This document shows positions 1-5,676 of a stretch of DNA of 6,110 nucleotides, in pieces. The position numbers and the translations under genes were made by a program. The notes below the pieces were generated by a model that made no database searches, was not told the DNA's origin, and worked only from the letters and a program-made list of their open reading frames with translations. The stretch's first letter is position 1; each line of letters opens with the position of its first letter. The stretch is from assembly GCF_000721935.1 (NCBI RefSeq), contig NZ_KL585442.1, forward strand, positions 62,889-68,998. The letters are read 5' to 3'. The DNA is from Streptomyces sp. NRRL WC-3549 (GTDB taxonomy: Bacteria > Actinomycetota > Actinomycetes > Streptomycetales > Streptomycetaceae).

Positions 1-491
1 CCCAGGCCCAGCACCTGACCGCCGAACTCGTCGGGCGCTACCAGGACGACCGCCCGGCGTACTCGGCGCTCGCCCTGCACGCCGACACCTCCTCCACCAC
101 CGCCATCGCCAACGACTACGGGGTGCAGGAGGTGTTCGCCCGGCAGACGTGCGCGCACGGCCGCCCCGGCGACGTGCTGATGCTCCTGTCGACCAGCGGG
201 GCCAGCGCCAACCTCCTGGCGGCGGGGAACGAGGCCCGGCGCATCGGGATGCCGGTCTGGGCGATGACCGGCCCCGAGCCGAACCCGCTGGCCGCGGCGA
301 GCGACGAGGCCCTGTGCGTGGAGGCCGCGATGTCCGCGACCGTCCAGGAACTGCACCTGGTCGCCGTCCACATGGTCTGTGAGGCCTTCGACCGGGAGAT
401 CGCCGCCCGGGCCGCCCGCGGGACCCGGGGTGTGCCGGCCGAGCGGCCGCGGGCGGCCGACGGCACACCGGCCGGGGAGGAGCGCGCATGA
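1..491 (+). CDS. gmhA: GmhA-like sedoheptulose-7-phosphate isomerase (SIS domain), 5'-truncated by window edge
   Basis: The reading frame is open from base 3 to the TGA at 489-491, giving about 162 C-terminal residues; the start lies upstream of the window. The family converts sedoheptulose 7-phosphate to glycero-manno-heptose 7-phosphate in the cytoplasm, the first step of NDP-heptose synthesis. What is visible aligns well by eye with E. coli GmhA from memory: AQHLTAELVGRY (E. coli AMHFAEELTGRY, so catalytic Glu65 corresponds to bases 24-26), the NDYG...EVFARQ block, the SIS phosphate-binding loop STSGAS, and QELHLVAVH, whose second His (bases 369-371) matches catalytic His180. The missing part is the N-terminal helix and first strand. 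The last 25-30 residues form a charged Ala/Gly/Arg-rich tail beyond the usual GmhA end. The stop overlaps the next start as ATGA, and the HldE-like neighbour supports a heptose role over other SIS proteins. Confidence 0.9.
   Translation, partial: QAQHLTAELVGRYQDDRPAYSALALHADTSSTTAIANDYGVQEVFARQTCAHGRPGDVLMLLSTSGASANLLAAGNEARRIGMPVWAMTGPEPNPLAAASDEALCVEAAMSATVQELHLVAVHMVCEAFDREIAARAARGTRGVPAERPRAADGTPAGEERA
476..480 (+). promoter_or_regulatory. Ribosome binding site for the hldE-like gene
   Basis: GGAGG lies 7 bases before the ATG at 488, inside the last codons of the isomerase gene. It is a near-perfect Shine-Dalgarno sequence and fixes the start at 488, which also makes the ATGA overlap with the upstream stop. 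Confidence 0.75.
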
Positions 492-1897
492 ACACCCGCA
501 CACCGCTGGTCGTCGTGGGGGACTGCCTGCTCGACCGTGACGTGACCGGACACGCGGAGCGGCTCGCCCCCGACGCCCCCGTCCCGGTCCTCAGCCGCCC
601 GGAGCGCACGGCGCGGCCGGGCGGTGCGGCGCTCGCCGCCTGCCTCGCCGCGGCCGACGGCCGAGAGGTCACCTTCGTCACCGCGCTCGGCCAGGACGAG
701 GCGTCCCGCACGGTCCGCGAGATGCTCCGCGACCGGGTACGGCTCGTCGAGATCCCCCTCACGGGTGCCCTCGTCTGCAAGACGAGGCTGATGGCCGAGG
801 GGCGCCCGCTGCTCCGGCTCGACGACGGGGACGGGCGTGCCGCAGCCGCCACCCCCGAGGCCGAAGAGGCCGTCGCCGGGGCCGCCGCGGTGCTGGTGGC
901 CGACTACGGACGGGGCACGGCGGACGCGCTGCGCACCGCCCTGACCGCCCGGGCCGCCCACGCGCCGGTGGTCTGGGACCCGCACCCCTCGGGCGGCCCC
1001 CCGGTTCCCGGTACGCGCCTGGCCACGCCCGCCGCCGCCGAGGCCCGGCACTTCGCGGGCCGCGGGACGGCCGGAGGGGGCGAGGACGGGGGAGGGGGCC
1101 GCCGCACAGGCCTGCGGGCGGCGGCCGCCGACGCCCGGCGGCTGCTGGAACTCTGGGGCGCCGCGTCGGTCGCCGTCACCCTGGGCGAGGACGGCGCGCT
1201 GCTCCACCAGGGCGGTACGCCCCTGCTGGTGCCCGCGCCCCACCGGGCGGGCGGGGACTGCTGCGGGGCCGGCGACCGGTTCGCCGCCACGGTCGCCGAG
1301 CTGGCCCTGCGCGAGGCGGTCGACGCCGCCACCCGGTTCGTCGCCGACGGCGGGGCGCACGGCGTCCTGCGCGAGCCGCCCTCCGGCGACCAGGACACGC
1401 GACCGGCCCGCGGGGCGCGTGAACTGGTCGGCCGCGTCCGCGCCCGCGGCGGCACCGTCGTCGCGGCGGGCGGCTGCTTCGACCTGCTGCACGCGGGCCA
1501 CGTCGAACTCCTCCAGGCCGCCCGCCGCGTGGGGGACTGCCTGGTCGTGTGCGTCAACTCCGACGCCTCCGTCCGGCGCCGCAAGGGCGGCGGCCGCCCC
1601 GTGGTGACCGCCGCCGACCGGGTCCGGGTGCTGGAGGCCCTGGACTGCGTCGACGCGGTGGTCGTCTTCGACGAGGACACCCCGGAACGCCTGCTGGGCG
1701 AACTGCGCCCCGACGTCTGGGCGAAGGGCGGCGACTACGCCCTCTCCGACCTCCCGGAGGCCGGGCTCCTGGAGAGCTGGGGCGGACAGGTGGTCCTCCT
1801 GCCCTACCTCGACGGCCGCTCCAGCACCCGGCTGGTGGAACGCGCCTCCCGAGGACCCGGCACGGGCGCCCGCTCCGCTCCGACCACGCGGCGGTGA
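488..1897 (+). CDS. hldE: HldE/RfaE-like bifunctional heptose-7-phosphate kinase / heptose-1-phosphate nucleotidylyltransferase
   Basis: The 469-residue protein has two fused domains in the same order and at almost the same length as E. coli HldE (477 residues). Residues 1 to about 300 are a PfkB/ribokinase-type kinase: GDCLLD (11-16), RPGGAA (43-48), and GAGD (260-263), whose Asp is the expected catalytic base. Residues about 320-455 are a cytidylyltransferase-fold domain: HAGH (335-338), NSD (357-359), a basic RRRKG stretch around Lys366, and KGGDY (413-417). The family phosphorylates heptose 7-phosphate at C1; after a separate phosphatase removes the 7-phosphate, the second domain joins the sugar to a nucleotide, usually ADP. 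Whether this enzyme uses ATP or GTP cannot be read here. Oddities are a Gly-rich linker around residues 193-212, TPA where E. coli has TPN near residue 180, and Arg after GAGD. ATG at 488 has a good RBS; the stop overlaps the next start as GTGA. Confidence 0.93.
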   Translation: MNTRTPLVVVGDCLLDRDVTGHAERLAPDAPVPVLSRPERTARPGGAALAACLAAADGREVTFVTALGQDEASRTVREMLRDRVRLVEIPLTGALVCKTRLMAEGRPLLRLDDGDGRAAAATPEAEEAVAGAAAVLVADYGRGTADALRTALTARAAHAPVVWDPHPSGGPPVPGTRLATPAAAEARHFAGRGTAGGGEDGGGGRRTGLRAAAADARRLLELWGAASVAVTLGEDGALLHQGGTPLLVPAPHRAGGDCCGAGDRFAATVAELALREAVDAATRFVADGGAHGVLREPPSGDQDTRPARGARELVGRVRARGGTVVAAGGCFDLLHAGHVELLQAARRVGDCLVVCVNSDASVRRRKGGGRPVVTAADRVRVLEALDCVDAVVVFDEDTPERLLGELRPDVWAKGGDYALSDLPEAGLLESWGGQVVLLPYLDGRSSTRLVERASRGPGTGARSAPTTRR

Positions 1898-2922
1898 GCG
1901 CGGTGGCCCCCCTCGCACCCTCCGTCCTCCCCCGGCCCTCGGGCCGGCGGCCCACCGTCCTGGTCCTGCGCGCCCTGGGGCTCGGCGACCTGCTCGCCGG
2001 GGTACCGGCACTGCGCGGTCTGCGGCGGGCGTTCCCCGGCCACGAGACCGTCCTCGCGGCACCGGCCTCCCTGGGGCCCGCCGTACGGGCGACCGGCGCC
2101 GTCGACGCCCACTTCCCGACCGAGGAGAACGGGCGCCGGGTCCCCCCGCTCGGCCACTGGCGGCACGCCGCGCCGGACATCGCCGTGGACCTGCACGGCA
2201 ACGGCCCGGAGAGCCACGACGCCCTCGCGGCGCTGGCACCCGGCCGACTCCTGTCCTACGCGCACCCGGAACCCGGGCACCCCGCGCCCCCGCGCTGGCG
2301 GGCCGACGAACACGAGCGGCTGCGCTGGTGCCGTTTCCTGAGGGCCCACGGCATTCCGGCGGACCCCGGCGAGCTGCGGATCATCCCGCCCCCGGTCCCC
2401 TCGCCGGCCCCGGGAGCCGTCGTGCTGCACCCGGGCGCCGACTCCGGGGCCCGCAGGTGGCCGCCCGGCCGCTACGCCGCCGTCGCCGCGGGGCTTCGGG
2501 CCGCGGGCCGGCGGGTCGTCGTCACCGGGGGCCCCCGGGAGAAGCAGCTCTGTGCGCAGGTCGCCGACGGCGCGGGGCTGGGACCGCGGGACGTCTTCGC
2601 CGGAACCCTGTCCTTCGACCAGTTGTCCGCACTGATCGCCGAAGCCTCGCTCTTCGTCAGCGGCGACACCGGCCCCGCCCATCTGGCCTTCGCCCACGGC
2701 ACCCCGTCGGTCACCCTCTTCGGACCCGTCTCCCCCGAGCTGTGGGGCCCGCCCCCGGGCCGCCGCCACACCGCGCTCTGGCACCCGGGCCCGCCGGGGG
2801 ACCCGCACGCGGCGGAGCCGGACCCCCGGCTGCTGAGGCTCGACGCCCGCCGGGTCCTGGAGCGGGCGCTCGGCGCGCTGGACCACGGCGACACCACGGA
2901 GGAAGTGACCGCACATGTCTGA
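1894..2922 (+). CDS. Glycosyltransferase family 9 (ADP-heptose:LPS heptosyltransferase-like)
   Basis: This 342-residue cytoplasmic or membrane-associated GT-B enzyme would transfer a heptose from NDP-heptose to an unknown acceptor. The N-terminal domain begins with a beta strand followed by LGLGDLLAGVPAL (28-40), matching the SMGDVLHTLPAL region of E. coli WaaC, so Asp32 is the likely catalytic residue. DLHGNG is at 99-104. The C-terminal nucleotide-sugar domain starts with HPGA (179-182) and carries the GT9 hallmark SGDTGPAH (256-263), followed by FGPV. The GTG at 1894 is chosen because it overlaps the hldE stop as GTGA; GTG at 1903 is possible. I see no strong Shine-Dalgarno before either, so translation probably depends on coupling. 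The adjacent gmhA/hldE pair makes a heptose donor the best guess, but GT9 members can use other NDP-sugars. Confidence 0.88.
   Translation: MSAVAPLAPSVLPRPSGRRPTVLVLRALGLGDLLAGVPALRGLRRAFPGHETVLAAPASLGPAVRATGAVDAHFPTEENGRRVPPLGHWRHAAPDIAVDLHGNGPESHDALAALAPGRLLSYAHPEPGHPAPPRWRADEHERLRWCRFLRAHGIPADPGELRIIPPPVPSPAPGAVVLHPGADSGARRWPPGRYAAVAAGLRAAGRRVVVTGGPREKQLCAQVADGAGLGPRDVFAGTLSFDQLSALIAEASLFVSGDTGPAHLAFAHGTPSVTLFGPVSPELWGPPPGRRHTALWHPGPPGDPHAAEPDPRLLRLDARRVLERALGALDHGDTTEEVTAHV
2898..2904 (+). promoter_or_regulatory. Ribosome binding site for the first GT2 gene
   Basis: GGAGGAA ends 10 bases before the ATG at 2915, within the last codons of the GT9 gene. It supports 2915 as the start and an 8-base overlap (ATGTCTGA) between the two genes. 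Confidence 0.7.
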
Positions 2923-3820
2923 CCGCCGACGTGAGGACGCGCCGGACCGCCGGACCACGGTCGCCATCATCACCCGCGACCGCCGGGAGAGCCTGCTGCG
3001 CACCCTGGACCACCTGGCGGCCCTGCCCGAGCGGCCACCCGTCATCGTCGTGGACAACGGGTCGGGGGACGGCACCCCGGACGCCGTACGCGCCCACCCG
3101 TGCGGGGCACGGCTGCTGCTCCCCGGACGCAACACCGGAGCCGTCGGACGGAACCTGGCGGTACGTCAGGCGTCGACACCGTACGTGGCCTTCAGCGACG
3201 ACGACTCCTGGTGGGAGCCCGGCTCGCTGAAGGCGGCCGCGGCGCTCTTCGACACCTACCCCCGGCTCGGCCTGCTCTCCGCCCGTACGGTGGTGGAGCC
3301 CGACGGGACGGACGACCCGCTCGACACGCTCCTCGCGAACTCGCCGCTGCCCCCGCGCACGGATCTGCCGGGCACTCCGGTGCTCGGGTTCCTCGGCTGC
3401 GCGGCCGTGGTGCGCCGCTCCGCGTTCCTGGCGGCCGGCGGTTACCACCCGCTCCTCTTCTTCGGGGCCGAGGAGACCCTGCTCGCCTACGATCTGACGG
3501 CGGCCGGCTGGGGCGTCGTCCACGAGCCGTCCCTGGTCGCGCACCACGGCCCGGACGCCGTCCCACGGCCGGGCAGAGCGGTCGCCCTGCGGCGCAACTC
3601 CCTGCTGACGGCCTGGCTCCGGCGGCCCCTGCGGGTCGCCCTGGCGGAGACGGGCCGCCTGCTCGAGGAATGGGCACACGGCGGTACGGACGCGGGCCGG
3701 GCCCTTCGGGAGGCCCTGGCCAGGATTCCCGCGGCGGTACGGCTGCGCCGGCCGCTGCCCGCGTGGGTGGAGGACCAGATCCTGCTGCTGGAGAGCGACG
3801 CGGGCGGGCGGGGCCGATGA
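2915..3820 (+). CDS. Glycosyltransferase family 2 (GT-A fold), intact copy
   Basis: The 301-residue protein has the layout of an inverting GT2 enzyme. TTVAIITRDRR (14-24) is the first Rossmann strand and loop. VVDNGSGDGT begins at residue 45-46 and contains the nucleotide-binding Asp47. FSDDDSWW places the DxD metal-binding motif at 95-97. FGAEE at 183-187 contains the acidic pair found where GT2 enzymes hold the acceptor-activating base, and His210-His211 follow. The last 80 or so residues are helical and Arg/Leu-rich with no clear membrane span, so the enzyme is probably cytoplasmic or peripheral to the membrane. The donor and acceptor cannot be predicted; the style resembles rhamnosyl- or galactosyl-transferring GT2 proteins, but that is only an impression. 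It sits inside the heptose operon and its stop overlaps the next gene's start as ATGA. The downstream gene is a paralogue. Confidence 0.88.
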   Translation: MSDRRREDAPDRRTTVAIITRDRRESLLRTLDHLAALPERPPVIVVDNGSGDGTPDAVRAHPCGARLLLPGRNTGAVGRNLAVRQASTPYVAFSDDDSWWEPGSLKAAAALFDTYPRLGLLSARTVVEPDGTDDPLDTLLANSPLPPRTDLPGTPVLGFLGCAAVVRRSAFLAAGGYHPLLFFGAEETLLAYDLTAAGWGVVHEPSLVAHHGPDAVPRPGRAVALRRNSLLTAWLRRPLRVALAETGRLLEEWAHGGTDAGRALREALARIPAAVRLRRPLPAWVEDQILLLESDAGGRGR

Positions 3821-4693
3821 CGGCGGACACCCTCCCGGCCCCGACCCGCGCACCACCGTGGTGGTCATCACCCGCAACCGCCGCACCGAACTGATGCGCA
3901 CCCTCCGGCTCCTAAGCCGGCTGCCCGAACGTCCGGACGTCATCGTCACGGACAACGGGTCCGACGACGGCACGACCCGCGCCGTGGCCCGCGACTTCCC
4001 CGGCGTCCTGCTGCTCACCCCCGGCGAGAACCTCGGTGCGGTCGGCCGCAACCTCGCGGTCCGCCATGTCCGCACCCCGTACGTGGCGTTCTGCGACGAC
4101 GACACCTGGTGCTGTCTCTTATCCCGGCCGCCGTGACGGCACGGATCGTCGTCGAACCGGAGGGCGAGGACGACCCCGTGGTGGCCGAGCTCCGGGACTC
4201 GCCGCTCACCGGCCCCGACTGGCTCCCCGGCCCGGCCATCGGCTCCTTCCTCGCGGCGGCGACGGTGATCAGGACCCGGGCCTTCCGCGAGGCGGGCGGC
4301 TTCCACCCCGGCATCTGGCTCGGGGGCGAGGAGGAACTGCTGGCCACGGACCTGATGCGGGAGGGCTGGTGGATGGCGTACCTGCCCGAGGCCGTCATCC
4401 ACCACGCCGCCTCGGCGGTCCGTGACAGCACGGCCCGGCGGGTGACCGGGCTGCGCAACACGCTGTGGTTCACCTGGCTGCGGCGACCGGCCGGGCCCGC
4501 GGTGCGGCGCACCCTGTACCTGCTGGCCACGGTCCCGAAGGACCTGGCCTCGGTGCGGGCCTTCGCGCAGGCCGTGCGGGGGCTGCCCTGGGTCCTGCGG
4601 CAGCGGCGGCCCGTCCCGCCGGAGATCGAGGCGCGGCTGGCGGCCCTGGAGGGGGCTCAGCGCCGGGGGAGCGCACGACGGTACGTGGGGTGA
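3817..4693 (+). pseudogene. Second GT2 glycosyltransferase, interrupted by two frame disruptions (probably assembly errors)
   Basis: This is a paralogue of the preceding gene: I count by eye about 56 identities over 86 aligned residues up to the DDD motif. ATG at 3817 overlaps the previous stop as ATGA, but this frame reaches a stop at about 3892-3894. The conserved frame (TTVVVITRNRR from 3852) is the neighbouring one. Adding one C to the C-rich run near 3838-3847 would join ATG 3817 to it and give MTADTLPAPDPRTTVVV, much like the paralogue's N terminus. The second break is at 4110-4123, just after CDDDTW: the conserved frame runs into a stop at 4134-4136, and homology resumes in another frame at about 4124 (TARIVVEPEG). 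It then continues through GGEEE, an IHH motif and a normal C terminus ending at 4693. Relative to the paralogue, 40 bases net are missing. Restoring 1 plus 40 bases gives 918 nt, or 305 residues, close to the 301 of its partner. A GTG at 3858 could start a shortened product, but it would still be truncated at 4136. Confidence 0.8.
4112..4122 (+). other. 11-base match to Tn5 mosaic end (Nextera adapter remnant)
   Basis: CTGTCTCTTAT is identical to the first 11 bases of the 19-base mosaic end used by Nextera tagmentation; the 12th base differs. It sits exactly at the break in the second GT2 gene, right after TGGTG, where the paralogue continues TGGTGGGAG. Natural IS50 ends differ within these 11 bases (the outside end reads CTGA, the inside end CTTGA), so the string fits the synthetic hybrid end better than a natural transposon. 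It is also strikingly AT-rich for this DNA. The parallel with library adapters rests on remembered sequences. Confidence 0.75.
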
Positions 4694-4697
4694 GCCG

Positions 4698-4714
4698 CCG
4701 CCCGGCCCGGGCGG
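4698..4714 (+). terminator. Palindrome directly after the GT2 stop, possible terminator
   Basis: CCGCCCGG and CCGGGCGG flank a single C, starting 4 bases after the operon's last stop codon. The hairpin would be short-looped and has no U tract. Such tail-less GC hairpins are often proposed as terminators in streptomycetes, but GC-rich DNA also gives them by chance. Confidence 0.3.
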
Positions 4715-4787
4715 TGCCGCGCCGTCCAGGTGCGGTGCGATCCGATGGGCCGGACGGGGCCGCCTGTCGCCGTTGCCGGGCACGGGC

Positions 4788-4819
4788 CGCGGGCGCCGGT
4801 GGGGTCACCGGCACCCGCG
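4788..4819. terminator. Strong hairpin between convergent genes, candidate bidirectional terminator
   Basis: CGCGGG-C-GCCGGTG pairs with CACCGGC-A-CCCGCG around a GGGT loop: 13 base pairs with one C/A mismatch. It lies between the + strand operon ending at 4693 and the - strand gene ending at 4846, where a shared terminator is expected. No T tract follows on either strand. Confidence 0.5.
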
Positions 4820-4845
4820 TACACCCATGGCGTGTCGGCCCTGGA

Positions 4846-5307
4846 TCAGGCGCCGGTGTCCTCGTCCTGGATGTGCACCGCGGCCTCCTCCGCGGACGCC
4901 GCGCCCCCGTCGATGCCCACGTCCCGGCCCAGCACCCTGTTGTTGCGCTCGTCGCCGGGTTCCTCGGGAGCCGCGACGCGCCCGGCGCGCTCGTCGCCCG
5001 CCTCCTCCTCCACCGGACCGTTGTTCTCCGGTTCCTCCTCGGCCCGGGGCGCCTGGCGGGGGTCCTCCTCGGGAACCTCCTGGGCGAGCCGCCGGTCGAG
5101 GGACTCGCCCTCGCGCTGCTCCTCGCCGGTCGTGCCGTACTTCGACACACCCAGGGGCTTCTCCGGCGGGGAGTACCCCGTGTCCAGTACGTCGTCGAGG
5201 CCGGGCTCGTCGATCACGTTCTCCGGATCGAGCTCGTCCGTCGGCCGGTTGTCCGCGTCCGAACCATCCGGCTGGTAGACGTCGTCACCGCGTCCTTCTC
5301 CGGACAT
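4846..5307 (-). CDS. DUF5709-like acidic protein
   Basis: The 153-residue protein contains 45 Asp/Glu and only 14 Arg/Lys, with no Cys, Trp or Phe, so it is strongly acidic and probably largely disordered and soluble. There is no signal peptide or membrane segment. The recognisable part is YSPPEKPLGVSKYGTT (45-60) followed by EQREGESLDRRLAQE (63-77), then an acidic Pro/Glu-rich linker and a C-terminal SAEEAAVHI stretch. From memory this matches the DUF5709 family, which is widespread in actinobacteria and has no established function. ATG at 5307 is chosen because AAGGA lies about 8 bases upstream and the family-like sequence starts shortly after; the open frame extends farther upstream but that part looks non-coding. 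It faces the sugar operon and is probably functionally unrelated to it. Confidence 0.82.
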   Translation of the reverse strand: MSGEGRGDDVYQPDGSDADNRPTDELDPENVIDEPGLDDVLDTGYSPPEKPLGVSKYGTTGEEQREGESLDRRLAQEVPEEDPRQAPRAEEEPENNGPVEEEAGDERAGRVAAPEEPGDERNNRVLGRDVGIDGGAASAEEAAVHIQDEDTGA

Positions 5308-5315
5308 GTGCCTGT

Positions 5316-5320
5316 TCCTT
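5316..5320 (-). promoter_or_regulatory. Ribosome binding site for the DUF5709-like gene
   Basis: On the minus strand GGGAAGGAA precedes the ATG at 5307, with the AAGGA core 8 bases away. This decides the start against in-frame upstream candidates. Confidence 0.65.
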
Positions 5321-5411
5321 CCCTCGAGGTATGCCGTGTCCGCCGCCGCCCGTGGGCACGGGCCGCGCGGCGTCGTCGCTCTCCTGCCCACGTGAGCGCG
5401 GGTCAGTGATG

Positions 5412-5458
5412 CCCCGGAGGCCGGTTTTCCCGCAGTCGCCCGCCCCGGCCCTCCGGGG
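5412..5458. repeat. Inverted repeat, 13-bp arms with 20-base loop
   Basis: CCCCGGAGGCCGG (5412-5424) pairs with CCGGCCCTCCGGGG (5445-5458); one extra C bulges in the right arm. It lies between two minus-strand genes, about 105 bases before the start of the DUF5709-like gene. It could be a terminator for the upstream DoxX transcript, a leader hairpin, or an operator. No U tract is visible. Confidence 0.5.
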
Positions 5459-5634
5459 GGTCCCGCTCCGGCGGTGTGGCCGCCGTGCGGAGCGGAAGGC
5501 CTGGTCAGCGCCATCGTGGCCACCAGCCGACGGCCCCGGCAGCTTATGGCCGATACCGGGCCGGTGCGACCGCGCAACGCCGTACGCCGGGGGCGGCGGA
5601 GCAAGGGGACCGCGCCCTCCGTCCGCCGCCCGCG

Positions 5635-5657
5635 CGGGGCCGGGCGGCCGGGCCCCG
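5635..5657 (-). terminator. Possible terminator of the DoxX-type gene
   Basis: CGGGGCC (5635-5641) and GGCCCCG (5651-5657) form a 7-bp GC stem with a 9-base loop, starting about 20 bases past the DoxX-type stop on the minus strand. Short and without a U tract, it could be chance in DNA this GC-rich. Confidence 0.25.
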
Positions 5658-5676
5658 GAGGACCGGCGGCCCGTGG

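Larger units (their letters stand above)
5308..5676. other. 369-base intergenic region, apparently non-coding
   Basis: No convincing gene is present. Open frames run through it on the minus strand, but they have many A/T-ending codons and low-complexity Pro/Gly/Arg products. It holds the RBS of the DUF5709-like gene, a small inverted repeat GCCCGTG-GG-CACGGGC (5348-5363), a long inverted repeat (5412-5458) and a hairpin near the DoxX gene's stop. A weak minus-strand candidate for a stress-sigma-type promoter is GTTG (5575-5578), 16 bases, then CGGTAT (5553-5558); one or more consensus bases are missing, and I give it little weight. No clear housekeeping promoter was found. Confidence 0.6.

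Noticed and set aside
116..2239. Very long minus-strand open frame (707 codons) opposite the gmhA/hldE/GT9 genes
   Set aside because: It is antisense to three clear genes with conserved motifs; its product is Arg/Gly/Ala/Pro-rich with no recognisable domain. GC-rich DNA lacks stop codons in shadow frames.
3903..3918. Small palindrome CCGGCT-CCTA-AGCCGG
   Set aside because: It lies within conserved coding sequence of the second GT2 gene and is short enough to be chance.
4119..4121. TTA leucine codon, which might suggest bldA-type developmental control
   Set aside because: It lies within the 11-base adapter-like string at the frame break, so it is probably not a real codon.
4112..4122. Scar of a natural IS50/Tn5 insertion
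   Set aside because: The bases match the synthetic mosaic end but mismatch both natural IS50 ends, and there is no target duplication or transposon body.
4109..4693. Separate gene starting at GTG 4109
   Set aside because: Its first residues come from the adapter-like string, and the rest is the C-terminal half of the GT2 paralogue. It is a fragment, not an independent gene.
2711..4783. Minus-strand open frame of 690 codons opposite the two GT2 genes
   Set aside because: The same shadow effect; low-complexity product with no motif, and it crosses the adapter-like junction.
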